A stretch of DNA of 64,000 nucleotides, from NCBI GenBank assembly GCA_030603805.1, contig JAUVXD010000009.1, positions 1-64,000 of the forward strand. The letters are read 5' to 3'. The position numbers and the translations under genes were made by a program. This stretch comes from Acholeplasmataceae bacterium (GTDB lineage: Bacteria > Bacillota_I > Bacilli_A > Acholeplasmatales > Acholeplasmataceae). The notes under the pieces were generated by a model that was not told the origin of the DNA, did not search any database, and saw only the letters and a program-made list of their open reading frames with translations. This document shows, piece after piece, positions 19,021 through 27,913 of the stretch. Numbering within the stretch: position 1 is the first letter of the stretch; the number at the start of each line of letters is the position of its first letter.

Positions 19021-20109
19021 TTAATTATTGGGAAGATTAGGTCTTCCTCGGTTTTCACTCATTTGTCTGCCTTTTTCAAGTGTAAATGCAGGTCTCCCAG
19101 TCGGTTGAACATAAAACTGATATCCTGTTTCTTCATCGCTATGAACTCGAACTATCATTGTTCCTGTTTCTGGTTGACTGCCTTGGATTTGATAATTCAC
19201 TCGAATAACTTGCTCACTATTTTCTGTATCGATTAAAAATTGATATGTTCCAATAGATAAACCGCTCACAAATTTGATTTGGATGGCATGACGGTTATTG
19301 ACTTCAAGTGCAGTCATTTCAACAGTTTCTGTCAGTATACCATCTTGTGTGATTCTAATGGTGTATCTAGTCGCTTGTTCAGTTTTGATGAAAGTGACGC
19401 CTACATAATTGATTGCATCTTTATAGATACGATAAACTAAACGGTTTTGATTTTGAATATTTCCAATAGCAACCATCTGATACGTTTTTGATCCAAGTTC
19501 AATTTCGCCTGTTAAAGTGAATTCATCATCAATCATATTAATCACTTGGTTATATTTCATCTGATAGACAACTTCATGATTCAGTAAATCGGTTGTTTTA
19601 AATTGCATCCTGCGATTAAACCCTTGCTCGTTAATCGGTTCTTTTAGAATATTGAGTTGATTTTGACTTGATAATAGTTTTTCCATCATCTCCATGTATT
19701 TGCCAAGATCATTGATTTCCTGGGTGACTAGTGGATCTAAATTAAAACTCTGGAAAGTAGATAACAAAATATTTGATGGTGAACTGCTAAGTTCATACTC
19801 AAGTAGCCCAATTAAGCTTGTTGAAGAGACGGTTGATAATGCAATCGCTTCATCATAAATTTCTAAACTTGGTGTCACAGGAATGATAGGTTCAGAAGGT
19901 TCATAAAATATGGCAAACATTAAGATAAACACCATCGCACCGATTAGTCCTAAATAGATGGGTTTGATTTGCCATGAAAAACGTGGCTTTTGGATTACTT
20001 CTACAGGGGGTAAGCCTTGAACTCTTGCTAAAATCTCAGCTTGGACATCTTTGATTTCAACTTTTTTAGATTCAGTTTTGATCAGTTCAATCAATTGTTT
20101 CTTTTTCAT
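19021..20109 (-). CDS. single-pass membrane protein, probable anti-sigma factor
   Basis: This 362-residue protein has a short basic cytoplasmic N-terminus (residues 1-47), one membrane helix (YLGLIGAMVFILMFAIFY, about 51-68) and an extracytoplasmic domain of about 290 residues that I do not recognise. The start shares one base with the stop of the ECF sigma factor (TGATG). Sigma factor followed by single-pass protein is the usual order for a sigma / membrane anti-sigma pair, and that is the basis of the call. No zinc-binding HxxxCxxC motif is present, so it is not a ZAS-type anti-sigma. An RsgI-domain lipoprotein gene follows. Confidence 0.6.
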   Translation of the reverse strand: MKKKQLIELIKTESKKVEIKDVQAEILARVQGLPPVEVIQKPRFSWQIKPIYLGLIGAMVFILMFAIFYEPSEPIIPVTPSLEIYDEAIALSTVSSTSLIGLLEYELSSSPSNILLSTFQSFNLDPLVTQEINDLGKYMEMMEKLLSSQNQLNILKEPINEQGFNRRMQFKTTDLLNHEVVYQMKYNQVINMIDDEFTLTGEIELGSKTYQMVAIGNIQNQNRLVYRIYKDAINYVGVTFIKTEQATRYTIRITQDGILTETVEMTALEVNNRHAIQIKFVSGLSIGTYQFLIDTENSEQVIRVNYQIQGSQPETGTMIVRVHSDEETGYQFYVQPTGRPAFTLEKGRQMSENRGRPNLPNN

Positions 20110-20621
20110 CAGATGTCACCTGCCTTTTCCTTTAATTTTTTAATCGCTTTATTATAAATCCACAACACAGTTCCTAATGGTTTTTGAGTGATGTTTGCAA
20201 TCTCTTTAAATTTGAGTTCATTGATGACATGTAATACTACGATTTCTCTTTCGCTTTCTTCGAGTAAATCAAGTATTTTAAAGATTTGTGCATCATCTGT
20301 CTCTATTTCCTCTTGATAAGGGATGGTCTCTAAAAGTTCCTCTGAATAAACTTCTCTTTTTCTTTGGTTATATAAATTGATTGCTAAGTTTCTTCCAATG
20401 GTTGATAAATAAGCATAAGGATTTGAACCATCTTTATACTGATCAATTTTTTCTAAGAACTTAACATACGTATCTTGCATCAAATCTTCAGCAAGCGACC
20501 TATCTTTAATAACAGAAATAATGGCATAAAAAACTTGATTTTTCGTCAAGTTATAGAACGTGTCAAATGACTGATAATTACGTGATTTTAGTTCTTTAAT
20601 GATGACATCTATTCTATCCAT
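20109..20621 (-). CDS. ECF-type RNA polymerase sigma factor
   Basis: The 170-residue protein has only sigma regions 2 and 4. Region 2 spans about residues 15-85 (DLMQDTYVKFLEKI, then AYLSTIGRNLAINLYNQRKR) and region 4 about 105-165 (EIVVLHVINELKFKEIA, then GTVLWIYNKAIKKLKEK). This is the ECF layout, and it differs from SigI, the usual partner of RsgI proteins. It is the first gene of a three-gene operon with a membrane anti-sigma and an RsgI-type protein. It begins 95 bases after leuS, whose terminator hairpin lies between them, so it probably has its own promoter. I could not define that promoter with confidence. Confidence 0.88.
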   Translation of the reverse strand: MDRIDVIIKELKSRNYQSFDTFYNLTKNQVFYAIISVIKDRSLAEDLMQDTYVKFLEKIDQYKDGSNPYAYLSTIGRNLAINLYNQRKREVYSEELLETIPYQEEIETDDAQIFKILDLLEESEREIVVLHVINELKFKEIANITQKPLGTVLWIYNKAIKKLKEKAGDI

Positions 20622-20675
20622 AAGTTCCCCTTACACTCCATATACAATCGAATCTAGGTTTTTATTGGTAGAAAA

Positions 20676-20703
20676 TGAAAATACCCTACTTGATGTAGAG
20701 TAT
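20676..20703 (-). terminator. terminator of leuS
   Basis: Minus-strand stem ATACTCTAC / GTAGGGTAT (nine pairs, one G-U) with loop ATCAA, followed by TTTC and more Ts. It starts 14 bases after the leuS stop. Confidence 0.65.
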
Positions 20704-20716
20704 AATTTCAATTTGA

Positions 20717-23125
20717 TTAATTTGCAACAATATTAACGAGTTTATTGGGGATAACAACGATTTTTCTAATCGTTAATCCTTCCAAATGTTTTTTCACATT
20801 GTCTTGGTCAAGGGCAAGTGTTTTAACCTCTTCTTGATCGTGATTAAAAGGTGCCACAAATTTCGCACGTAGTTTTCCATTGACTTGTACGACTATTTCA
20901 ACTTCATCGATAACTAGATAAGCTTCTTGGTACGTTGGCCAGTCCGAATAAATGAGTTCTTCATTTTGTTTTAAGACTTCTTTATTAAGTTCTTCAGTGA
21001 TATGCGGGCAAAGTGGGTTAAGGAGTTTTAAAAATCCACGTGCTTGGTCTTTACTAATCGTTTGCACTTTATAGACTTCATTAACAAAAATCATCATTTG
21101 GCTAATCGCTGTATTAAATGCGAGCTTATCATAATCTTCGGTTACTTTTTTGATGGTTTGATGATAGATTTGTCTAAGTTCTTTGACTTCATCTTTTTGG
21201 ATTGAAAACTCAAACATACGCCATACACGGTCTAAGAATTTCTTAGATCCATTGAGTGAATCGGTATTCCATGGCTTATCTTGATCAAGAGGTCCCATAA
21301 ACATTTCATATAGTCTTAGAGTATCTGCCCCATGAGACTTGACGATGTCATCAGGATTGACGTTATTGCCTTTAGATTTACTCATTTTAGAATGGTCAGC
21401 ACCTAAAATCATTCCTTGGTTAAAGAGTTTCTTAAAAGGCTCTTTGACTGAGGTTAGACCTAGGTCATAAAGGAACTTTGTCCAAAATCTAGAATAAAGT
21501 AGATGTCCAACCGCGTGTTCAGTACCACCAATATATAAATCTACAGGTAGCCATTTATCGATTTGTTTTTTTGCCTCTTCGCTATCCAGTGGAATCATCC
21601 CTAAATGATTTTTTAATATGTAGCCAATAAAGTACCATGATGAACCTGCAAGCTGTGGCATGGTATTGGTATCTCTTCTGCCTTCAATACCATGATGATT
21701 GACATAAAGCCACTCTTTGGCGTGAGCGAGTGGAGATTCTCCAGTACCACTCGGGCGGATATTTTTTAAAATAGGGAGTTCAAGTGGTAAATCTTCTTCA
21801 TCTAAAAGATGGATTTGACCCTCTTGATCATAAATGACAGGGAACGGTTCACCCCAGTATCTTTGTCTTGAGAAGACCCAATCTCTGAGTTTGTACGTAC
21901 TATGTGCATATCCTTGTTTTGTTTTAACAAGATAATCAATTATTTTAAGTTTTGCATCTTCATTATAAAGACCATCAATGATGCCAGAGTTATAATGTAG
22001 ACCATCGCCAACATAGGCACCTTCGCTAGTGCCTTGAATCACTTCAACAATATCTAAGCCATGAGTTTGTGCAAACTCAAAATCTCTTTCATCATGCGCA
22101 GGTACTGCCATGACAGCACCTGTACCATAATGAGGTAGAACATAATCAGCAATCCAAATCGGAATTTTTTTATGATTTAATGGATTAATCGCATAGGCTC
22201 CAGTAAAAACACCTGTTTTCGTTTTATCAAGGGCGCGGTCCATATCATTTTTTTGTTTGGTTATATCGATATAATTTTTAACTGATGCCATTTCATCTTC
22301 AGAAGTAATGTGTAACACCAGTGGATGTTCTGGAGCAAGTACACAATAGGTTGCACCATAGATGGTATCTGGTCTTGTAGTAAAGATTTCAAACGTTTCA
22401 TCAAGTTGATCGACAGCAAACGTCATCATCGCACCATTGGATTTGCCAATCCAATTTCTTTGCATTTCTTTTAAGTTTTCTGGCCAATCTAAATCTTCTA
22501 AATCTTCTAGAAGTCTATCTGCGTATTGCGTAATTCTTAAAACCCATTGACGCATCGCTTTTTTGACAACAGGATAATTGCCTCTTTCAGAGACCATTTT
22601 TCCATCAACCATTTCGATTTCATCATTTGCAAGGACAGTGCCTAAACCTTCGCACCAGTTCACTTCAACATCTTTAAGAACTGCTAGTCCATGCTCATAC
22701 ATTTTTTTAAATATCCATTGCGTCCATTTAAAATATCCAGGATCTGCAGTTGCAAATTCTCTATCCCAGTCAATACCTTTTCCGGATTCAATGATTTGTC
22801 TTTTAAAGTTTTTAATATTCTCATAGGTAAACGTTCTAGGATCTTTTCCTGTTTGGAGTGCATACTGTTCTGCAGGCAGCCCAAAAGCATCCCATCCCAT
22901 CGGATGAAGCACATTATAGCCTTGCATGCGCTTGAAGCGTGAGACTATATCTGTTGCTGTATAACCTTCAATATGACCGACATGAAGTCCTGCTGCTGAA
23001 GGATAAGGAAACATATCTAAGACATAGTATTTTTGCTTAAGTCTATCGTCTTGAGTTTTAAAATGTTTTTGTTCATACCAATAGGTTTGCCACTTTTTTT
23101 CGATGTTTTTAAAGTCATAATGCAT
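20717..23125 (-). CDS. leuS: leucine--tRNA ligase
   Basis: At 802 residues this is a standard bacterial LeuRS. The HIGH-type motif appears as [12 protein letters not shown] (about residues 41-52). The inserted CP1 editing domain contains the TTRPDT threonine-rich motif, and KMSKS is seen in [14 protein letters not shown]-terminal anticodon-binding and LeuRS-specific tail is present. It charges tRNA-Leu, including the tRNA-Leu(GAG) encoded at 1170. A promoter (23156-23183) sits directly upstream and a terminator downstream, so it is probably transcribed alone. Confidence 0.97.
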   Translation of the reverse strand: MHYDFKNIEKKWQTYWYEQKHFKTQDDRLKQKYYVLDMFPYPSAAGLHVGHIEGYTATDIVSRFKRMQGYNVLHPMGWDAFGLPAEQYALQTGKDPRTFTYENIKNFKRQIIESGKGIDWDREFATADPGYFKWTQWIFKKMYEHGLAVLKDVEVNWCEGLGTVLANDEIEMVDGKMVSERGNYPVVKKAMRQWVLRITQYADRLLEDLEDLDWPENLKEMQRNWIGKSNGAMMTFAVDQLDETFEIFTTRPDTIYGATYCVLAPEHPLVLHITSEDEMASVKNYIDITKQKNDMDRALDKTKTGVFTGAYAINPLNHKKIPIWIADYVLPHYGTGAVMAVPAHDERDFEFAQTHGLDIVEVIQGTSEGAYVGDGLHYNSGIIDGLYNEDAKLKIIDYLVKTKQGYAHSTYKLRDWVFSRQRYWGEPFPVIYDQEGQIHLLDEEDLPLELPILKNIRPSGTGESPLAHAKEWLYVNHHGIEGRRDTNTMPQLAGSSWYFIGYILKNHLGMIPLDSEEAKKQIDKWLPVDLYIGGTEHAVGHLLYSRFWTKFLYDLGLTSVKEPFKKLFNQGMILGADHSKMSKSKGNNVNPDDIVKSHGADTLRLYEMFMGPLDQDKPWNTDSLNGSKKFLDRVWRMFEFSIQKDEVKELRQIYHQTIKKVTEDYDKLAFNTAISQMMIFVNEVYKVQTISKDQARGFLKLLNPLCPHITEELNKEVLKQNEELIYSDWPTYQEAYLVIDEVEIVVQVNGKLRAKFVAPFNHDQEEVKTLALDQDNVKKHLEGLTIRKIVVIPNKLVNIVAN

Positions 23126-23155
23126 AATCTGATACCTTCTTTCAATGCTATATCT

Positions 23156-23183
23156 ATTATAACAAAAAAAGGCTTATTGCCAA
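23156..23183 (-). promoter_or_regulatory. promoter of leuS
   Basis: Minus-strand -35 TTGGCA (23178-23183) and -10 TATAAT (23156-23161) with a 16-base spacer, about 30 bases before the leuS ATG. It abuts the T run of the acpP terminator. Confidence 0.6.
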
Positions 23184-23184
23184 C

Positions 23185-23210
23185 AAAAAAAGGGAATTAA
23201 GATTCCCCTT
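23185..23210 (-). terminator. terminator of acpP
   Basis: Minus-strand stem AAGGGGAAT / ATTCCCTTT with a short loop, followed by a run of Ts. It begins a few bases after the acpP stop. Confidence 0.8.
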
Positions 23211-23216
23211 TTGCTT

Positions 23217-23444
23217 TTAGTTTAAAGCTTCAATGTATTTGACAAGATCGCCAACAGTTTTAATGTTTTGCGCTTCTTCGTCACTGACTTGGATGGAGAA
23301 CTCATCTTCGATGTTCATAATTAGTTCAACAGCATCGATAGAGTCTGCACCAAGATCTTCTGCAAGTCTTGCTTGCATGGTTACTTTTTCTTCAGGAACA
23401 TTCAGTTCTTCAATAATCATTTCTTTAACACGCTCAAATATCAC
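23217..23444 (-). CDS. acpP: acyl carrier protein
   Basis: This acidic protein of about 75 residues has the 4'-phosphopantetheine site GADSIDAVEL (the usual DSLD is DSID here). It carries acyl chains in fatty-acid and lipid synthesis. Two starts are in frame. The ATG at 23450 is only two bases from GGAGG. The GTG at 23444 is eight bases away and gives the usual MIFERVKE-like beginning, so I chose the GTG. It is a single-gene unit with a near-consensus promoter and its own terminator. Confidence 0.95.
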   Translation of the reverse strand: MIFERVKEMIIEELNVPEEKVTMQARLAEDLGADSIDAVELIMNIEDEFSIQVSDEEAQNIKTVGDLVKYIEALN

Positions 23445-23473
23445 GTTCATATCCTCCTTATTTCAGCATTGTT

Positions 23474-23502
23474 ATTATAGCCCTTTTTTTTGATAAAGTC
23501 AA
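23474..23502 (-). promoter_or_regulatory. strong promoter of acpP
   Basis: Minus-strand -35 TTGACT (23497-23502), 17-base spacer, -10 TATAAT (23474-23479). This is among the closest matches to the sigma-A consensus in the window. Confidence 0.8.
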
Positions 23503-23576
23503 TTTATTATAACATGTTTTTTTTGAAGTTCAAACCTTTTTAAATCTTATGCAACTTGTGTATGCGTTTTCAAGTT

Positions 23577-24590
23577 TTATTTCGGATATCTTTCAGGAAG
23601 AATGCCTTTGCTAATCAGTCTTTTGAAATCCCAGTTTTGATGAGATTCTCTTTCAATCTTATAATTCCAAAAATAGAAGCCTAAACCTTGTGTGTAAGCA
23701 TAGAGCTGAAGGCTTGCCAACACACGATCACAAATCTCTTCAACAAATGATTCATCTTTCTTTAAGCTTTCATAACGAATGCCTAAAGACCATTCACCAA
23801 TAATCACTGGAATGAACTTGTGGATTTTTCGAATCATTTTGAGTCTATCTTTAACAATTGTTTGAATATGAAGGTCAAAATCGCCATGTATGAGTTTGGG
23901 GCTGAAGCAATGATAAAGATGAAGATCAAAAGCTATATTTTTCATATGATGTTGTTTAAAGAAAGTTTTCCAAGAGGTATCTTCAGGTCTAAAAGCATCA
24001 TGAAAAACAACAAGCTTTTCTGTTTCTTTTCGAATCGCTTCATAGCTTTTTACATAAAAATCTTGAATTAGACCTAAATCAATCGTGACAAAAGGCTCAT
24101 TTAAAACTTCGATACCAAAAAAAGACGGGTGTGACTTAAATGTTTTTGCAATAAATGCAAGTCTTTCCACGGTTTTATCAATGTTTTTCTGATCTAAATG
24201 CCATTCCATGACATCTTGAATGCCACCGTTATCAAATCCGTTTTGACAGCCTGGTGCTGTATGTAGATCAAGTAAAAGATCTAAACCAACTTCATCTGCG
24301 TAACGCATGGCTTGATGAATGTAATCCAATGAATTGAGATAAGGTTCATCACCTTCGAGCCACCAAGGAATGGGAAGTCTCACAGAGTTGATGCCTATTG
24401 ATTTTAGATAAATAAAATCTTCTTTCGTGATAAATGTTTCCCAGTGGTGAATTAAATCCTTTTTTGCATTGGGGTTCTTAAGCATAAAGCCGGTTTCATC
24501 TTTTGAATCAACCCCTTCGAATAACGCGGGTTTCATCCAAGATTCTAAAACAAACCATCCGCCAAGATTAACACCATAGATTTTTTTCAT
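23577..24590 (-). CDS. intracellular GH5-family exo-beta-glucanase
   Basis: The 337-residue protein starts directly with MKKIYGVNLGGWFVLESWM and has no signal peptide, so it acts in the cytosol. GVNLGGW, LLLDLHTAPGCQNGFDN, the acid/base Glu165 in EVLNEP and the nucleophile Glu266 in GEWSLG are typical of the glycoside hydrolase 5 group containing glucan 1,3-beta-glucosidases. The likely substrate is a beta-glucan oligosaccharide or beta-glucoside, but specificity cannot be read from sequence. It is the last gene downstream of malQ, behind a terminator-like hairpin, among alpha-glucan genes. That is an odd setting for a beta-glucanase. Confidence 0.82.
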   Translation of the reverse strand: MKKIYGVNLGGWFVLESWMKPALFEGVDSKDETGFMLKNPNAKKDLIHHWETFITKEDFIYLKSIGINSVRLPIPWWLEGDEPYLNSLDYIHQAMRYADEVGLDLLLDLHTAPGCQNGFDNGGIQDVMEWHLDQKNIDKTVERLAFIAKTFKSHPSFFGIEVLNEPFVTIDLGLIQDFYVKSYEAIRKETEKLVVFHDAFRPEDTSWKTFFKQHHMKNIAFDLHLYHCFSPKLIHGDFDLHIQTIVKDRLKMIRKIHKFIPVIIGEWSLGIRYESLKKDESFVEEICDRVLASLQLYAYTQGLGFYFWNYKIERESHQNWDFKRLISKGILPERYPK

Positions 24591-24607
24591 ATGAAATCCT
24601 TTCTAAT

Positions 24608-24633
24608 CAAAAAGGATAGGCTATCTATCCTTT
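24608..24633 (-). terminator. hairpin overlapping the malQ stop
   Basis: Minus-strand stem AAAGGATAG / CTATCCTTT with a 5-base loop, followed by TTGATT. It includes the malQ stop codon and leaves about 20 bases to the GH5 start, so it may act as a partial terminator within the operon. Confidence 0.6.
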
Positions 24634-26099
24634 GATTGACCTCTGCCATAGAGTTGTGTCATTGATTTAATTTTTTTCGTCAACTCTGGTGTGATCTCAG
24701 ATTGAAGCATACGCCACTTCCAGTTGTTGCCTGTGGTTGAAGGAATATTCATTCTGCCTTCTTCTTCAAGTTCTAAATAATCTTGCATCGGAATAATGGT
24801 GGTATCTGCAATACATTGGAGTGTCGATTTGATTAAGGATTCAACTTGACTACCTGATCCATGATTGATATAAGCCAAACAATAGTCTAAATCATTTTTC
24901 GGTAGATTTTTAAACCAAGTTGCTGTCGTTTCGTTGTCATGTGTGCCTGTATAAGCAATCACATTTCGTGTGTATAAATGCGGAATATAATCACTTTCTT
25001 CTCTCGAATCAAAGGCAAATTGTAAGAGTTTCATACCAGGAAATCCTGTTTCCTTAAGTAGCTTTCTCACCTCATCGGTGATGACTCCTAAGTCTTCAGC
25101 AATAATGTTGACATCTCCCAATTTTTTCTTAATCACATGAAAGAGTTTAATGCCAGGTCCTTTCTTCCAAGTCCCACCTGCTGCAGTTTTTTGTCCATAA
25201 GGAATACTGTAATAATTTTGGAAACCAATAAAATGATCAATTCTGACCATGTCAAACTGTTCGCTAGCTGATTTAACACGATCAACCCACCATTCAAATT
25301 CTGATGCTTCAAGTGCATCCCAATCATATAAAGGATTGCCCCATAATTGACCGTCCGCAGAAAAATTATCCGGTGGTACACCAGCAACATGATAAGGCAA
25401 TCTTTCTTGATCTAATTGGAAATAAGATGGATTTGCCCAAACATCGCTTGAATCATAAGACACATATATTGGCATATCTCCAATCAACTTAACACCGTGT
25501 TGATTGGCATAGCGTTTTAAGTTCATGTATTGTTCATATGCTTTAAACTGAATGAACTCATAAAACTCAACATCATCTTTTAATGTTTCTTGGTAATAAG
25601 CGAGTGTTTCAGGTTTTCTTAGTCTTAAATCCTCATGCCATGTATCCCAAGGTTCACCTTGATGATGTGTCTTTAAAGCCATAAAAAGGGCGTAATCTGG
25701 TAACCATTTTCTATTATCAAAAACAAACTGTTGATAAAGATAGTCGTGTCGATTAAATCTTTGGAATGCTTTTCTTAAGACTAAGAAGCGTTCTTCATAA
25801 AGTTCTTTATACTCTACATATCGTTCAGAATAGTAGGTTGCAACAATTTCTTCTTTTAAGAGTAAACCTTCTTTAACAAGAAAATCTAGATCAATAAAAT
25901 AGGGATTGTTCGCAAACGCTGAAAACGTTTGATAAGGAGAATCTCCATAGGAGGTTGGTCCTAGAGGTAAGATTTGCCAGTAAGTTTGCTCAGTTTTCTT
26001 TAAAAAATCAACAAAGTCATAAGCGGCTTTGCCGAATGTACCTATACCATATGGGCTAGGTAGGCTTGAAATGTGTAGTAATATGCCAGTTGTTCTCAT
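24621..26099 (-). CDS. malQ: 4-alpha-glucanotransferase (amylomaltase, GH77)
   Basis: The 492-residue protein transfers alpha-1,4-glucan segments between maltodextrins, releasing glucose. GH77 features are: N-terminal SSLPSPYGIGTFG; DMPIYVSYDSSDVWANP; the nucleophile Asp in DMVRIDHFIGF; the acid/base Glu in IIAEDLG; and the third acid in YTGTHDNET. There is no signal peptide. The ATG overlaps the alpha-glucosidase stop (ATGA), so the two genes are coupled. The pathway role is to recycle short maltodextrins for the phosphorylase. Confidence 0.95.
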   Translation of the reverse strand: MRTTGILLHISSLPSPYGIGTFGKAAYDFVDFLKKTEQTYWQILPLGPTSYGDSPYQTFSAFANNPYFIDLDFLVKEGLLLKEEIVATYYSERYVEYKELYEERFLVLRKAFQRFNRHDYLYQQFVFDNRKWLPDYALFMALKTHHQGEPWDTWHEDLRLRKPETLAYYQETLKDDVEFYEFIQFKAYEQYMNLKRYANQHGVKLIGDMPIYVSYDSSDVWANPSYFQLDQERLPYHVAGVPPDNFSADGQLWGNPLYDWDALEASEFEWWVDRVKSASEQFDMVRIDHFIGFQNYYSIPYGQKTAAGGTWKKGPGIKLFHVIKKKLGDVNIIAEDLGVITDEVRKLLKETGFPGMKLLQFAFDSREESDYIPHLYTRNVIAYTGTHDNETTATWFKNLPKNDLDYCLAYINHGSGSQVESLIKSTLQCIADTTIIPMQDYLELEEEGRMNIPSTTGNNWKWRMLQSEITPELTKKIKSMTQLYGRGQSKDR

Positions 26100-27796
26100 A
26101 GTTTCTCCTTAACCTTGAACACGATTGATTCAAAAGGTTTTAATACGATATCGTCATTTTTGAGTGTTGTTTTAGGATAATTAGATATCAGTTGATCCAA
26201 GATTTCATAGTTTGAAAGCGAATATTTGACTTTTTTCTGTGAAAATGAATTGATAATCAGTAAAGTATGGTCTTTATTTTTTCTTAAGTAGATATAAAGT
26301 TCTTCATGTTCTAAATCAATGATCTTATAACTTCCATAGACAATCACGTCTTTATATATACTTTTTGTTCTTAGTTCAATCAATTTTTGATAATGATGGA
26401 AAAGAGAGTTTGGATCATTTAAGTTCTTTTCTACATTAATTTTTTTATAGTTTGGATTAACCGCTAACCAAGGTTTTGTATCAGAAAAGCCTGCATAAGG
26501 AGATTCGTTGGTCCATTGCATTGGTGTTCTCGCATTATCTCTGGATCTCAGCCCCGCTTTTTTAATGGCCTTCACTGGATTATCCGGTTCTTTTTCAAGA
26601 TGATAATGATAATTTGCTTTACTCGATATATCATTAAACTCACTAACATCTTCAAAGGGATAATTGGTCATACCAATTTCTTCACCTTGATAAATGAATG
26701 GGGTCCCTCGCATCATATGTAATGCGGTTGCAAGCATTTTTGTGGATTGAAGTGGATATTTATAATTGCCGTAGTGACTGGCAAGTCTTGGTTGATCATG
26801 ATTAAGCCAGTTTAAAGGCAGCCAACCAATATCTTTAAAGGCTTCTTGCCAGTTGTTAAATACCTTCTTTAAATCCTTGACGTGAACTTTGAGTTTTTTA
26901 GAGTTGGTGATATCATACATGTTGTTACACCAATTATGGTCAAAGTTGAAAACCATGGATAATTCATTGGATTCATATGAAGCATATTTAATACCTTCTT
27001 CAATCGATGCTGCGCCACCAACTTCACCAATGGTCAAACAATTTCTTTTTGAAAAAACTTCTTTGTTTAATTTTTTGAGATAGTCATGCACTTTAGGTAG
27101 ATTAGAAAACTTATACCAATCTAGTGGATACTTTTCACCATTAGATGCCGTATCTTCAAAAGGTGCTCGGTCTAAATGAGAAACTGCATCAATTCTAAAT
27201 CCATCAATGCCAAGATCAAGCCAAGTATTGGCGACATCAATCATTTCTTGGTGAACTTTTTCGTTACTCCAGTTTAAATCTGGCATTTTATTCGAAAAAA
27301 TTTTCATGTAGTAACTCTCTGTTGTTTCATCATAATTCCATGCACTACCACCAAAAAAACTGCCCCAGTTTGTAGGTTCTCTTTTGACGCCATCAACAAT
27401 TGTTCCTTCATGCCAAATGTAGTAGTCACGATAGGGATTATCTTTTGATGATTTGGATTCTATAAACCAAGGATGTTCATCTGATGTGTGATTTAACACA
27501 AAATCTAAAATAATCTTAATCCCATACTCATGAGCTTTAAGGATGAGCTTTTTCACATCATCCATCGTACCAAACTCTTTTGCGACATCAAAAAAATTAC
27601 GGACATCATACCCGTTATCATCCATAGGCGAATCATAAAATGGGCAAATCCAGATGAGATTAACTCCTAAATCCTTGAGATAATCTAGCTTTTCGTAAAT
27701 CCCATTTAAATCCCCAATACCATCGTTATTGCTATCTTTAAAACTTTTTGGATAGATTTGATATCCAACACTTTCCATCCACCATTTTTTTACCAT
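26096..27796 (-). CDS. cytosolic alpha-glucosidase / oligo-1,6-glucosidase (GH13)
   Basis: The 566-residue GH13 enzyme has the oligo-1,6-glucosidase/alpha-glucosidase layout with MESVGYQIYPKSFKDSN at the start. The catalytic triad is Asp203 (GFRIDAVSH), Glu258 (TIGEVG) and Asp334 (NHDQPR). It hydrolyses non-reducing-end glucose from maltose, isomaltose or short dextrins. The alpha-1,4 versus alpha-1,6 preference is not settled; the residue after the general acid region (GEVGG) could inform it. No signal peptide is seen. It starts a minus-strand operon with malQ, divergent from the cyclomaltodextrinase, with an operator in the shared region. Confidence 0.9.
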   Translation of the reverse strand: MVKKWWMESVGYQIYPKSFKDSNNDGIGDLNGIYEKLDYLKDLGVNLIWICPFYDSPMDDNGYDVRNFFDVAKEFGTMDDVKKLILKAHEYGIKIILDFVLNHTSDEHPWFIESKSSKDNPYRDYYIWHEGTIVDGVKREPTNWGSFFGGSAWNYDETTESYYMKIFSNKMPDLNWSNEKVHQEMIDVANTWLDLGIDGFRIDAVSHLDRAPFEDTASNGEKYPLDWYKFSNLPKVHDYLKKLNKEVFSKRNCLTIGEVGGAASIEEGIKYASYESNELSMVFNFDHNWCNNMYDITNSKKLKVHVKDLKKVFNNWQEAFKDIGWLPLNWLNHDQPRLASHYGNYKYPLQSTKMLATALHMMRGTPFIYQGEEIGMTNYPFEDVSEFNDISSKANYHYHLEKEPDNPVKAIKKAGLRSRDNARTPMQWTNESPYAGFSDTKPWLAVNPNYKKINVEKNLNDPNSLFHHYQKLIELRTKSIYKDVIVYGSYKIIDLEHEELYIYLRKNKDHTLLIINSFSQKKVKYSLSNYEILDQLISNYPKTTLKNDDIVLKPFESIVFKVKEKL

Positions 27797-27853
27797 GTTA
27801 ATACCCCATATCTACATAATCATTCTATCATATATACTATATGAATAAAATAA

Positions 27854-27867
27854 TGTTAGCGGTTTCA
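27854..27867. promoter_or_regulatory. LacI/CcpA-type operator between divergent alpha-glucosidase and cyclomaltodextrinase genes
   Basis: TGTTAGCGGTTTCA fits the catabolite-responsive element pattern TGWNANCGNTNWCA at every fixed position. It lies in the 100-base divergent promoter region and could control both directions. The LacI-family gene at 29711 is the obvious local candidate regulator; a global CcpA is the alternative. Confidence 0.75.
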
Positions 27868-27891
27868 CATTTTAATAAAAGAGCAACATGT

Positions 27892-27897
27892 TATAAT
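27892..27897 (+). promoter_or_regulatory. -10 box close to the cyclomaltodextrinase start
   Basis: TATAAT preceded by a T. It overlaps an upstream in-frame ATG (27896), which therefore cannot be the real start. No good -35 is present, as expected if an activator is needed or the box is not used. Confidence 0.4.
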
Positions 27898-27913
27898 GAC
27901 TTTGGTGATGAAT

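Noticed and set aside
22684-22942. Overlapping frames on both strands inside leuS
   Set aside because: Both lie within the conserved leuS coding sequence and encode low-complexity or unrelated peptides.
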